A DNA stretch of 64,000 nt, taken from positions 59,412-123,411 of the forward strand of contig MHBI01000075.1 in the NCBI GenBank assembly GCA_001804815.1. Direction: 5' to 3'. Of this stretch, positions 8,337 through 17,049 are shown one piece after another (the stretch's first letter is position 1; each line of letters begins with the position of its first letter). The DNA comes from Lentisphaerae bacterium GWF2_50_93 (GTDB taxonomy: Bacteria > Verrucomicrobiota > Lentisphaeria > Victivallales > GWF2-50-93). The position numbers and the translations under genes were made by a program. Below the pieces are notes generated by a model that was given only the letters and a program-made list of their open reading frames with translations, had not been told where the DNA came from and did not search any database.

Positions 8337-10304
8337 ATGGCGAAAGAAAAATCAAAAATAATAGATGGCAAATCCCTCGACATATCCGCTGAAAATCGTT
8401 CTCGATTAAAACAGCTATGCCCCTCGGTCTTTTCTGAGAGCAAGAATGAGAAAGGTGAACTGATAGAGTCCATCGACTTTGAAAAATTAAAAGCTGAATT
8501 GGGTAGCTTCTCCGACCTTTTCGAGTCCCGCCGTGAACGCTACGGCATGGACTGGCCGGGCAAGAAAGAAGCTCTACGCCTAATCCAAACCCAAAGCTCT
8601 GCCACTCTCAAGCCCTGCCGTGAAGAATCGGTCAATTTTGACACGACCGAAAACCTTTTTATTGAAGGCGATAATCTGGAAGTACTCAAGCTTTTGCAGA
8701 AAAGCTATTACGGCAAGGTTAAGATGATCTACATTGACCCGCCGTATAATACCGGCAAGGAGTTCATCTATCCCGATAATTACGCCGAAAGCTTGGAGAC
8801 TTACCTCGAATACGCAGGACTGATTGATGGCGAAGGAAAGAAGTTCTCCACTAACACCGCAAATGAAGGTCGCTTTCATACCAAATGGCTGAACATGATG
8901 TACCCTCGGCTTTATCTTGCAAGGAATCTATTACGTGATGACGGGGTGATTTTTATCAGTATTGATGATAACGAAGCGAGTAATTTACGGAAGCTGTGTG
9001 ATGAGATATTCGGAGAGGAGAATTTTGTTGCGAATATAGTGTGGGAAAAGAAATATGCACCCCAGAATGATGCTAAATGGTTTTCTGATAGCCATGACCA
9101 TATCGTACTATATGGGAAAAGCATAGAAAAATGGAGACCAGTTCCTTTGCAAAGAAGCGAAGATCAACGCAGTTTATATAGAAATTTAGATAATGATTCA
9201 CGTGGAGATTGGAAACCCGATAATCTGTTGAGAAAAGATGAACAAAGAACAGGCTTGTATAAAATAACAACACCATCAGGAAGGGAATGCTATCCTAAAA
9301 GTGGAACTAGTTGGAGAGTTCCCGAAGAAAAATATTTTGAGCTTTTAAAAGATAATAGAATTTGGTTTGGGGAAGATGGCCATAATATTCCAGCAATAAA
9401 AAGATTTATTAGTGAAGTGAAGGATGGAGTAACGCCAACTACAATTTGGAAATATTCTGATGTTGGTCATAACCAAGAAGCAACAAAGGAACTTCGAACA
9501 CTATTTGATGATAAATCCTATTTTGATACTCCCAAACCAGTTCGCTTGTTGAACCGCATTCTTCAAGTATCGACCTCTGTAAATCAACGCTTATCTGTGG
9601 ATAACTCTCCCGACATCATCCTCGACTTCTTTTCAGGTTCTGCCACTACAGCCCATGCTGTACTTGAATTGAATAAGGACGGAGGCAACCGAAAGTTTAT
9701 TCTTGTCCAGCTTCCTGAACCCTGCGCTGAAGACACCGAAGCCTTCAAGGCGGGCTTCAAGACCATCGCCGACATCGGCAAGGAACGAATCCGGCGGGTA
9801 ATCAAGAAAATCAAGGAAGAACAGGAAGGCAAGCTCGGTCTTGAACAGTCCGGAAAACAAGATCTTGGATTTAAAGTCCTCAAGCTCGACAAGTCCAACT
9901 TCAAACATTGGCAGAAGCTCGCTCCATCCACATCGCCAGATAAAATAGCTGAACAGCTTTCTTTGCACATAGACCATATCAGCCATGAAGCCAAACCGGA
10001 AGATTTACTCTATGAAATCCTACTTAAGGCAGGATTTGCCCCAACTGAAAAGATTGAAACAAAGACAATCGCGGGTAAAAAAGTCTTCTCCATTGCCGAA
10101 GGAAAACTTCTGCTTTGTCTTGAGGATGAAGTTACCACGAAACTCATCGAAGCCGTAGCCGCCGAAGCCAATCTTACACAGTTTATCTGCCTTGATTCCG
10201 CCTTCCACGGCAACGACCAGCTAAAAGCAAACGCCGTACAGACCTTTGCCGCATCTAATATGCGGAAGGAAAAGCACAGTCAGATAGTTTTCAAGACGGT
10301 ATAA
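8337..10304 (+). CDS. mod: Type III restriction-modification DNA methyltransferase (Mod)
   Basis: 655 residues, beta-class adenine methyltransferase that modifies one strand of an asymmetric site and gives the complex its specificity. Catalytic motif IV DPPY is at 134-137 (MIYIDPPYNTGKEF), the SAM-binding motif I DFFSGSATT at 430-438, in the order typical of the beta class. The target-recognition segment between them (about 9040-9560) is clearly more AT-rich than the flanks, as expected for exchangeable specificity domains. AAAGGAG nine bases before the ATG sets the start. res follows after 12 bases. Confidence 0.95.
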   Translation: MAKEKSKIIDGKSLDISAENRSRLKQLCPSVFSESKNEKGELIESIDFEKLKAELGSFSDLFESRRERYGMDWPGKKEALRLIQTQSSATLKPCREESVNFDTTENLFIEGDNLEVLKLLQKSYYGKVKMIYIDPPYNTGKEFIYPDNYAESLETYLEYAGLIDGEGKKFSTNTANEGRFHTKWLNMMYPRLYLARNLLRDDGVIFISIDDNEASNLRKLCDEIFGEENFVANIVWEKKYAPQNDAKWFSDSHDHIVLYGKSIEKWRPVPLQRSEDQRSLYRNLDNDSRGDWKPDNLLRKDEQRTGLYKITTPSGRECYPKSGTSWRVPEEKYFELLKDNRIWFGEDGHNIPAIKRFISEVKDGVTPTTIWKYSDVGHNQEATKELRTLFDDKSYFDTPKPVRLLNRILQVSTSVNQRLSVDNSPDIILDFFSGSATTAHAVLELNKDGGNRKFILVQLPEPCAEDTEAFKAGFKTIADIGKERIRRVIKKIKEEQEGKLGLEQSGKQDLGFKVLKLDKSNFKHWQKLAPSTSPDKIAEQLSLHIDHISHEAKPEDLLYEILLKAGFAPTEKIETKTIAGKKVFSIAEGKLLLCLEDEVTTKLIEAVAAEANLTQFICLDSAFHGNDQLKANAVQTFAASNMRKEKHSQIVFKTV

Positions 10305-10316
10305 GGAGACCAGAGA

Positions 10317-13301
10317 ATGAAACTGAAATTCGATTCTGGCCTCGACTATCAGATTGAGGCTATAAAAAGCGTTACCGATCTATTTGAAGGTTTGCCCCAA
10401 CAGTCATCAGGCTTACAGATTCCATTCGGCAATACCGATGGAAGCATGTTTAATGAATTGGGTATCGGCAACGACTTGATGCTCTCTCCGGAGCAGATAT
10501 TGAAAAACCTGCATGAGATACAATCCAGGAATACTGTTCCCAAATCTAGAACTCTAGTTGAACCCGATATTTCCTATTCCTTTCCTAATTTTTCGGTGGA
10601 AATGGAAACAGGAACGGGAAAAACCTATGTCTATCTCCGTACCATATTTGAACTGAACAAACTCTACGGTTTCAATAAGTTTATCATTGTTGTCCCTTCA
10701 GTTGCCATCAGAGAAGGTGTAACTAGTTCTATAAAACTTATGAGGGACCATCTCAAGGGCTTGTATAACAATGTTGCCTTTGATGCCTTTGTTTATCAGT
10801 CCAAGGATTTAAGCCGGGTGCGCCAGTTTGCGGTGAATAATGAAGTCCAGATCATGGTCATCAACATTCAGGCTTTCCAGAAAGATGCAGGTGAAAATGT
10901 GGATTATGCCACCCTCAACGATGAGCAAAAGAAAAAGCTGAATGTCATCCATCAGGAACAGGACAAGATGTCAGGTCGCCGTCCGATTGAATATGTGCAG
11001 GCTACCAATCCAATTTTAATCATTGACGAACCGCAAAGCGTTGACAATACGGAGAAATCGCAGAAAGCAATTAGAAACCTGAACCCGCTTTTTTGTTTGC
11101 GTTATTCTGCTACGCATATCAATCCTTACAATCTTCTTTACCAACTCAATCCTATACGTGCCTATGACCTCCACTTGGTAAAGCAGATTGAGGTAGTCGA
11201 TGCCGAAAGCAAACAGGATTACAATCAGTCCCTTGTTAGACTTGACTCTATCTTCTATCCGAAAAATTCAAAGACTCCTCAGGCAAAGGTTACTATTTTT
11301 GAGGACACGCCAAGTGGAACTAGAGAAAAGCAGATAAAAATCAAACATGGAACTGATCTTTCCAGCCAAACCAATCATGCTAATTATGAAGGATACCTTG
11401 TGACCAATATTAATGCAGAACCTGGTAATGAGTACGTGGAGTTCCAAAACGGTTTTCTTATTCAGGTTTTACAGGAATCGGGTGGCATTACAGACGAACG
11501 CATAAAAAGTCAGATAGAACAGACAGTGGAAGTCCATTTTTCCAAGGAGAAAAAACTGAGAGACAAGGGCATAAAGGTTCTCTCCCTCTTTTTTATCGAC
11601 CATGTAAAGAATTATCGTTCTTACGATGATGAAGGAAACCCTCAAAAAGGGAAAATTGCTGAATGGTTTGAAAAAGCCTACACGGCAGCCAGCATTAAGC
11701 CCATGTATAAAGGGCTTATACCATATAGTGCCGAGGAAGTTCATGACGGCTATTTTTCTTCAGATAAGAAAAAGGGGAAGATTGTTGAATTTTTGGACAC
11801 ATCCGGAGGTACTGCAAAGGATGATGAGACTTACGAACTCATAATGAAAGACAAGGAACGACTTCTGTCAGCCGATGTACCCTTGCGTTTCATCTTCAGC
11901 CACTCAGCATTAAAGGAGGGTTGGGATAATCCCAATGTCTTTCAGATTTGTACTCTGCGTGAAATGGGCACAGACCGGGAACGTCGCCAGACCATAGGAC
12001 GTGGACTGCGTCTTCCGGTCAATCAGGATGGAGACCGTATTTATGACGAACAGATTAACCGGCTTACCGTTATAGCAAATGAAACATTTGAGAATTTTGC
12101 CAAGGGCTTACAGTCCGATATTGAAGCCGCTATTGATCCAAACGGTGGTTTTAAATTCGGACGTGTCCCTCAAATAGCCTTCACGCTCTTACTCAATACT
12201 AAAGGTACTGATTACCTGACTCAGGGAGAATCCAAGGAAATCTGGGATAGCATCGCCAAACAAGGATTCATTGACCAATTTGGCGATTTTACTGATAAGT
12301 TTCTGCCGGACACGCCTGGCTTTAAGCTGGCACTACCTCGTGGATACAAAGGGCTGGAAGAGGTGGTTTTAAACCGTATGCGGAAATTCCTGCCACGCGA
12401 TTTTGTCAAAGATGCTCGAAAACGTCAAAAGGTATCATACAATAAAAGAATTGAACTGAATGCAGATTTTAAAATATTATGGGATAAAATAAGCCAGAAA
12501 ACCCGGTATTCTGTGGAGTTCAAGACAGATAAGTTGATTGAGCTTGCCTCTAATAAAATCCAGAACATGGCGGAAATTAAACCTGTTCAGATAGAGATAA
12601 CCAAACGGAGCTTGGAAATCAAGGAATCAGGGATTGAAGGTGGGCTGATAACCAGCACTGGAACCCATATCGCAAGCAATGAACAGCCGCTTCCAGACAT
12701 CTTAGCTTTTCTGCAAAGGGAAACCGAGTTGACCCGTGGAACCTTGGTGGAAATACTTAAAAAATCGGGGCGATTAAAAGAGTTTTCAGTCAATCCTCAG
12801 GCTTTCATGACTGAAATTGCTAAACTTGTAAACCGTGCTTTGCATGAACTCATTATTGACGGAATCAAATATGAGCCAATTCCCGAACAATACTACGAAA
12901 TGCGTTTGTTTAAAATTCAGGAAGTGGAAGAATACCTTTCTCGCCTCTATAAGGTTCAAAGCAAAGATACACGGACACCTTATGATTACATAGCCTATGA
13001 AAGCGGCAAAGAAGAAGAAGTTGCTAAGCTTCTCGATTGCGATGAAAGAGTAAAGTTCTTCTGTAAACTTCCTCGCTGGTTTAAGATTGCAACGCCATTG
13101 GGTGATTATAACCCGGATTGGGCTGTTGTCGTAGAAGATACTCACAAACTTTATCTTGTGCGTGAGTCCAAATCGACTCTGGATAGGGATAAACGTAGAG
13201 AAAGTGAAAACAAGAAGGTGGACTGCGGCAAAGCTCATTTTAAAGCATTGGGAGTAAACTTTAAAGATGCAACAACGATCCATGAAGTATTACAGCCATG
13301 A
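10317..13301 (+). CDS. res: Type III restriction enzyme, helicase-nuclease subunit (Res)
   Basis: 994 residues. The SF2 ATPase has Walker A GTGKT at 99-103, motif II DEPQ at 237-240 (usual DEAD/DEPQ in Res), SATH, and motif VI within QTIGRGLRLP. The C-terminal PD-(D/E)XK nuclease is visible as NPDW (D934) and VRESKS (E950-x-K952), so all catalytic residues are present. It cuts DNA after ATP-driven communication between two head-to-head unmodified sites, together with Mod. AAGGAG stands before the ATG. The gene looks complete and functional. Confidence 0.95.
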   Translation: MKLKFDSGLDYQIEAIKSVTDLFEGLPQQSSGLQIPFGNTDGSMFNELGIGNDLMLSPEQILKNLHEIQSRNTVPKSRTLVEPDISYSFPNFSVEMETGTGKTYVYLRTIFELNKLYGFNKFIIVVPSVAIREGVTSSIKLMRDHLKGLYNNVAFDAFVYQSKDLSRVRQFAVNNEVQIMVINIQAFQKDAGENVDYATLNDEQKKKLNVIHQEQDKMSGRRPIEYVQATNPILIIDEPQSVDNTEKSQKAIRNLNPLFCLRYSATHINPYNLLYQLNPIRAYDLHLVKQIEVVDAESKQDYNQSLVRLDSIFYPKNSKTPQAKVTIFEDTPSGTREKQIKIKHGTDLSSQTNHANYEGYLVTNINAEPGNEYVEFQNGFLIQVLQESGGITDERIKSQIEQTVEVHFSKEKKLRDKGIKVLSLFFIDHVKNYRSYDDEGNPQKGKIAEWFEKAYTAASIKPMYKGLIPYSAEEVHDGYFSSDKKKGKIVEFLDTSGGTAKDDETYELIMKDKERLLSADVPLRFIFSHSALKEGWDNPNVFQICTLREMGTDRERRQTIGRGLRLPVNQDGDRIYDEQINRLTVIANETFENFAKGLQSDIEAAIDPNGGFKFGRVPQIAFTLLLNTKGTDYLTQGESKEIWDSIAKQGFIDQFGDFTDKFLPDTPGFKLALPRGYKGLEEVVLNRMRKFLPRDFVKDARKRQKVSYNKRIELNADFKILWDKISQKTRYSVEFKTDKLIELASNKIQNMAEIKPVQIEITKRSLEIKESGIEGGLITSTGTHIASNEQPLPDILAFLQRETELTRGTLVEILKKSGRLKEFSVNPQAFMTEIAKLVNRALHELIIDGIKYEPIPEQYYEMRLFKIQEVEEYLSRLYKVQSKDTRTPYDYIAYESGKEEEVAKLLDCDERVKFFCKLPRWFKIATPLGDYNPDWAVVVEDTHKLYLVRESKSTLDRDKRRESENKKVDCGKAHFKALGVNFKDATTIHEVLQP

Positions 13302-13429
13302 TAATAATGAAAGTTATTTCACCATCGAGGAACTGTTTAAAACTTTCTCGGAAAATTATGCTGCGGTTGAATAATGAATTGCCGGCGACCCAAAGCCATT
13401 CGGCGGGGCAAGGACGCCAGCGCTCCTTT

Positions 13430-13452
13430 ATAAATTTGCCCAGCAAATTTAT
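13430..13452 (-). terminator. Hairpin at the end of brnA
   Basis: ATAAATTTGC, loop CCA, GCAAATTTAT: a 10-bp perfect stem that includes the brnA stop codon (13449-13451 on the minus strand). No T-run follows. It may also separate the res transcript from the convergent brnTA transcript. Confidence 0.5.
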
Positions 13453-13724
13453 CCCTTGGCTGGATGCAGTTCGGCTTGAATGCGATCAGAAAGGAAGGTC
13501 TTCAGTAGTGACTGGTATGGGACATCACGCTTGTTCGCAAGGCGTTTCAGATCCTCCAGAAGGGGCTCTGGAAGACGGAGGGAAATCGTCTGTGTGGACG
13601 GTTTCAACTTGGGGAAAGAGGGTGTTTCGGCATTGTTCCAGTTCATGTAATCAGCCGAATCGTGAGTCTGCCAGAAACGCCTTTCTTCAGACTCGTTCTT
13701 GAAATTTGGTATTTTCTTTTTCAT
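13449..13724 (-). CDS. brnA: BrnA-type antitoxin (ribbon-helix-helix)
   Basis: 91 residues. The C-terminal half carries a CopG-like ribbon-helix-helix (TQTISLRLPEPLLEDLKRLA, then VPYQSLLKTFLSDRI) and the N-terminal half is the flexible, aromatic toxin-binding arm (ERRFWQTHDSADYMNW). BrnA binds and silences BrnT and represses the shared promoter. Its ATG overlaps the brnT stop by four bases, so the two are translationally coupled with the toxin first, the usual brnTA order. Confidence 0.88.
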   Translation of the reverse strand: MKKKIPNFKNESEERRFWQTHDSADYMNWNNAETPSFPKLKPSTQTISLRLPEPLLEDLKRLANKRDVPYQSLLKTFLSDRIQAELHPAKG

Positions 13725-14023
13725 GATAGATATATCTCCTGTTCACGTTTTGTCATGTCTCTTGCGGAAATTACGCGTATCAAGTCTCCACGTATTGTAA
13801 ATACCACGAACAAAAGACGATCAGAATCTGTTATCCCAAGGGCAAAATACCGGGGTTCTGCAACCGCATGCTCCGAATCCCGTCTGACTATCAGCGGACG
13901 ATTGAAGAACACCTGCTCACATTCCCCGCAGGTTACATCGTGCTTGTCCCAATTTTTGGTGTCGTTACTTTCATCCCACTGGAATCCGGTACACTCCCTG
14001 AGCATGTCCCTTGGTTTAATCAT
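13721..14023 (-). CDS. brnT: BrnT-type toxin (RelE-like ribonuclease)
   Basis: About 100 residues. Family features are FQWDESNDTKNWDKHDV near the start and GDLIRVISARDMTKREQEIY at the end, which carries the conserved Arg/Ser-Ala-Arg stretch of BrnT (DUF497) ribonucleases that block translation. The frame is open to 14050, but the promoter -10 lies at 14034-14029, so translation starts at 14023 (leaderless) or more likely at the next ATG, 14005, which has an AAGGG upstream. Pairs with brnA. Confidence 0.87.
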   Translation of the reverse strand: MIKPRDMLRECTGFQWDESNDTKNWDKHDVTCGECEQVFFNRPLIVRRDSEHAVAEPRYFALGITDSDRLLFVVFTIRGDLIRVISARDMTKREQEIYLS

Positions 14024-14025
14024 GT

Positions 14026-14057
14026 ACAAGTATATTACCATAATATACACTTGTCAA
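14026..14057 (-). promoter_or_regulatory. brnTA promoter and palindromic operator
   Basis: On the minus strand TTGACA (14057-14052), exactly 17 bases, TATACT (14034-14029): near-perfect sigma-70 promoter. It is embedded in an inverted repeat (ACAAGTATATTA ... TAATATACACTTGT, 14026-14054, one arm with a 2-base insertion). This fits autorepression by the BrnT-BrnA complex. Confidence 0.85.
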
Positions 14058-14205
14058 TATCCCATAAAAAGATAATTGGAGAAAACAATGTCATCATCAG
14101 ATCGAGTTAAACAAAAACATTCAATGCGTAACCAGGTCGGCAAGGAATGTCTTAAGGATGTAAACGCCTGTCTTGCCTTCGACATAAATTCCATATTTCC
14201 GGGTC

Positions 14206-14246
14206 TTGACAAATCCAGTTACATGTGTATAATTGTCTTCACATGT
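14206..14246 (+). promoter_or_regulatory. abiEi promoter with operator-like inverted repeat
   Basis: TTGACA (14206-14211), 16-base spacer, TATAAT (14228-14233). The -10 box is flanked by perfect inverted 7-mers ACATGTG (14221-14227) and CACATGT (14240-14246). AbiEi proteins repress their own promoters by binding inverted repeats, so this is the likely operator. Confidence 0.75.
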
Positions 14247-14285
14247 CAACAAGTAAAGACATTTAATACAGAGGGTTTTGTCAAA

Positions 14286-14882
14286 ATGCGGACTGTCGAA
14301 GAATTGGCTAAAGAGCTTGGTATCGTCAGCATAAAGGACTTGCGCAAACACGGGTTGCATCCTGAAAAACTGAGACGCCTAGTTCGTGCCGGAAAGATGA
14401 TCCGGCTTGATCGCGGACTTTACAGGACTGCGGATCAGGATTGGGATTTCCATGATTCCTTTGCGCTAGTGGCCAAGGCGCAGCCGGAAGCGGTCATTTG
14501 CCTTTCCTCGGCCCTGTTCTACCATCATATCGGAACGCAGATGCCGCATGAGGTGTGGATCGCCTTGCCCAGGGGCAGATTGCGCCCTCCTCGGTTGAAG
14601 ACGCTATCCGTACGAGTCTTCCGCTATTCGCCTAAAACCCTTGGGTCAGGAATAGACGAGATATCCATAAGCGGTGTAAAGGTCAGAATAACTTCTCCTG
14701 CGAGAACAGTAGCTGACTGCTTCAAGTTCCGAAACAAAATCGGCTTGGACATAGCGCTTGAGGCGCTGCGCGAAGGATGGAGGGGCAAGCGTTTCACAAT
14801 GGCTGAACTGACCATCCAGGAAAGACTTTGCCGCGTTGAAAAGGTCATGAATCCCTATGTCGAGGCGATGGTTTTTACATGA
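14286..14882 (+). CDS. abiEi: AbiEi-family antitoxin / transcriptional repressor (Type IV toxin-antitoxin)
   Basis: 198 residues. An N-terminal winged-helix region (MRTVEELAKELGIVSIKDL, then GKMIRLDRGLYR) is followed by the AbiEi core (AVICLSSALFYHHIG, then ISGVKVRITSPARTVADCF, then GLDIALEALREG). These proteins repress the abiE operon and counter the nucleotidyltransferase toxin AbiEii. The longer frame opens at 14076, but the promoter at 14206-14233 makes the ATG at 14286 the start. Its stop overlaps a short ORF where the toxin gene should be. Confidence 0.87.
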   Translation: MRTVEELAKELGIVSIKDLRKHGLHPEKLRRLVRAGKMIRLDRGLYRTADQDWDFHDSFALVAKAQPEAVICLSSALFYHHIGTQMPHEVWIALPRGRLRPPRLKTLSVRVFRYSPKTLGSGIDEISISGVKVRITSPARTVADCFKFRNKIGLDIALEALREGWRGKRFTMAELTIQERLCRVEKVMNPYVEAMVFT

Positions 14883-14986
14883 GCAAGGAAAAACCATTTC
14901 CGGAAATTGCCATTGATATCGCGGGATTCCTCCAACCGGTTTTGTTTTCTATCTCATCAGAGAAGCATTTTGGAATCCGATGTTGA
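14879..14986 (+). pseudogene. Possible C-terminal remnant of the AbiEii toxin gene
   Basis: 35 codons overlapping the abiEi stop by four bases (ATGA), the normal arrangement for abiEii. The peptide contains PEIAIDIAGFLQPVLFSISS, which resembles the C-terminal helix of AbiEii-type nucleotidyltransferases rather than their N-terminus. The catalytic GS...D motif region is absent. I infer an in-frame deletion joining the toxin start codon to its tail; the match is short. Confidence 0.35.
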
Positions 14987-15042
14987 ATGTTCAAAGTTCG
15001 ATGTTTAATTATCAAAAAAAATCAACTCACATATGGTTTGGA

Positions 15043-17046
15043 ATGATAAGAAGAGACTTGATAATATCCTGGATCCTGATACTTGTCGCAGCGGCGTTCG
15101 GAATACGCATCATATACCTGATGCAGTTCTCGGCATCCCCGCTCTTCTGCAATCCCGTCGGACCCGACGTCGAGGAATACGACCTCTGGGCGAAACAGAT
15201 AATCGCCGGAAAGCTCATCTGGAACTACGTCCATATCCACGCGCCGCTCTACGCGTATGCGCTCGCACTTGAATACTGGATCTTCGCCTTCAACCATTTC
15301 AACGTGCGCCTCTTCCAGCTCATTATAGGGCTTGCCTCGGTCATTCCAGTGCTTTTCTCTCTGCGGATAATAGACGGTAAATGGACAGTACACAGCCTCC
15401 TCCTCGCCTCCATATGGGCGGTATATCCTCCACTGATCTACTACCAGGCCGAATATATAAGCGAAGCGCTGCTCCTGCCTCTCATCTGCACTTCAATTTA
15501 TTTGCTGTACCGCGGGGAAAGAGATGAAATCAGGCACTCCACATGGTTTGCAATCGCAGGGGTCGCAGGCGGCCTTGCAATAATCACACATCCGATGTCA
15601 GGACTCTTCGTCCTAGGAGAAGCATCATATCTGCTGTTCCTGCAGAAAACAAAATTCAAGTTCAAGCTCAAAAGCTCCTTCCGTTTCCTCCTGGCGGCCT
15701 CTCTTGTCGTCGCGCCAGTCGCGCTCTACAACTACAAGGTCCTCGGAAAGGTGGCGCCTGTACAGGCAAACAGCGGTTTCAACTTCTACCTCGGCAACAA
15801 TCCCGACGCCAACGGCACATGCTACCTGAGGCCCGGACCGGAATGGAACAAGGTCCACCAGCAGGCGCAGAAGATCGCATCCGCGGCCTTCGTTTCCAAA
15901 GACCAGTTTTTCCTGAGCGAAAGCTCATACTTCATCAAGCACGATACCTTCTACTGGGCAAATCTGATTGTCCAGAAGGCCTTGTTCACATGGAACTTCC
16001 GGGAACTCACTTCGGGAGCCGACCCCGCTCCGCTGAAATATTTCACCCCCATCCAGAATTTCTCCAAATGGACTTTCGCCCTGGTGGCGATCCTGGCACT
16101 CACGGGAATCTTCATGAACATCAGACACAGCTCATTCCTATACAGCTACAGGCATTTCCTGATTTTGATCTTCTCCTTCTGGCTGGTCCAGACAATATTC
16201 GTCACCAGCGGAAGATATAGGATCGCCATGCTGCCAGGCATCTTCGTAATCGCCGCATTCATCATAGAATATATAATATCACATTACCGTTCATCCCTGC
16301 ACAACCACCTCCTGCCCTGCGCCGGAATCGCCGCTGCAATCGTCCTCCTCCCATCGCCCGATATTTCCTTCGCCCGCGAAAACGCCGAAGCTGACACGCT
16401 CCTAGGCGAGGCATACATGAAATCAGGAGACCTCCTATCCGCCGAAAAACATCTCTTGAAGGCTTCATATTCGCTTGCAAACTGGTCCAGATCCTACAAC
16501 CTCCTCGGCCTCCTCGCCGAAAAGAAGAACAATCCCGCATCCGCTGAAGAATACTACCGGAAAGCCATCGAATGCGACGGCAGCGATCCGTACGGCCTGA
16601 TGAACCTGGGAGTCCTCTATTCAGCCCGCAGGAATTTCACGAAGGCCAACGAATGCTTTAAAAAGGCATTTCAAATGGATGACAAGATAGCCGACCTCCA
16701 TTACAACTACGCCGTATTCATATCAAAATACAAGGGAAATGAAATACTCTCGGAACGCCACTACTGGAAATGCCTCGAGATTGATCCGTCGCACAGGAAG
16801 GCCCTCAACAATCTGGGTGTGGTCAAAATGGTCGAAGGGAACTACGGAGATGCTGGAAAATACTTCTCTCACGCCCTCCGAATCGAACCGTCGAACCCAG
16901 AATTAATAGTCAATCTCGCGGCTTCGGAATTCGCACAGGACAGACGTGCCGAAGCCGAAAAACTCCTCAAGAAGGCCTTAGGACTCAATCCTGGCCTGCG
17001 TTCAGGCAGGGAACTAGAGAAAATAATGAAGGGGACATCAAGGTAG
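15043..17046 (+). CDS. GT39-type (PMT/ArnT superfamily) membrane glycosyltransferase with C-terminal TPR domain
   Basis: 667 residues from the chosen start. About ten membrane helices fill residues 1-430, with the first-loop acidic pair (GPDVEEYDLWAKQI) typical of lipid-phosphate-sugar transferases of family GT39. The C-terminal 200 residues are four to five TPRs (for example PASAEEYYRKAIECD, then NEILSERHYWKCLEID). The ORF can start at 14980, but that segment is part of an intergenic GTTCAAAGTTCGATG repeat. The next gene begins four bases after the stop, so the pair is cotranscribed. Substrate may be lipid A or a surface glycan; that is inference. Confidence 0.82.
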   Translation: MIRRDLIISWILILVAAAFGIRIIYLMQFSASPLFCNPVGPDVEEYDLWAKQIIAGKLIWNYVHIHAPLYAYALALEYWIFAFNHFNVRLFQLIIGLASVIPVLFSLRIIDGKWTVHSLLLASIWAVYPPLIYYQAEYISEALLLPLICTSIYLLYRGERDEIRHSTWFAIAGVAGGLAIITHPMSGLFVLGEASYLLFLQKTKFKFKLKSSFRFLLAASLVVAPVALYNYKVLGKVAPVQANSGFNFYLGNNPDANGTCYLRPGPEWNKVHQQAQKIASAAFVSKDQFFLSESSYFIKHDTFYWANLIVQKALFTWNFRELTSGADPAPLKYFTPIQNFSKWTFALVAILALTGIFMNIRHSSFLYSYRHFLILIFSFWLVQTIFVTSGRYRIAMLPGIFVIAAFIIEYIISHYRSSLHNHLLPCAGIAAAIVLLPSPDISFARENAEADTLLGEAYMKSGDLLSAEKHLLKASYSLANWSRSYNLLGLLAEKKNNPASAEEYYRKAIECDGSDPYGLMNLGVLYSARRNFTKANECFKKAFQMDDKIADLHYNYAVFISKYKGNEILSERHYWKCLEIDPSHRKALNNLGVVKMVEGNYGDAGKYFSHALRIEPSNPELIVNLAASEFAQDRRAEAEKLLKKALGLNPGLRSGRELEKIMKGTSR

Positions 17047-17049
17047 AAG

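Noticed and set aside
14980..15042. Upstream start for the GT39 gene
   Set aside because: The extra residues are coded by a GTTCAAAGTTCGATG repeat that also occurs at other gene ends.
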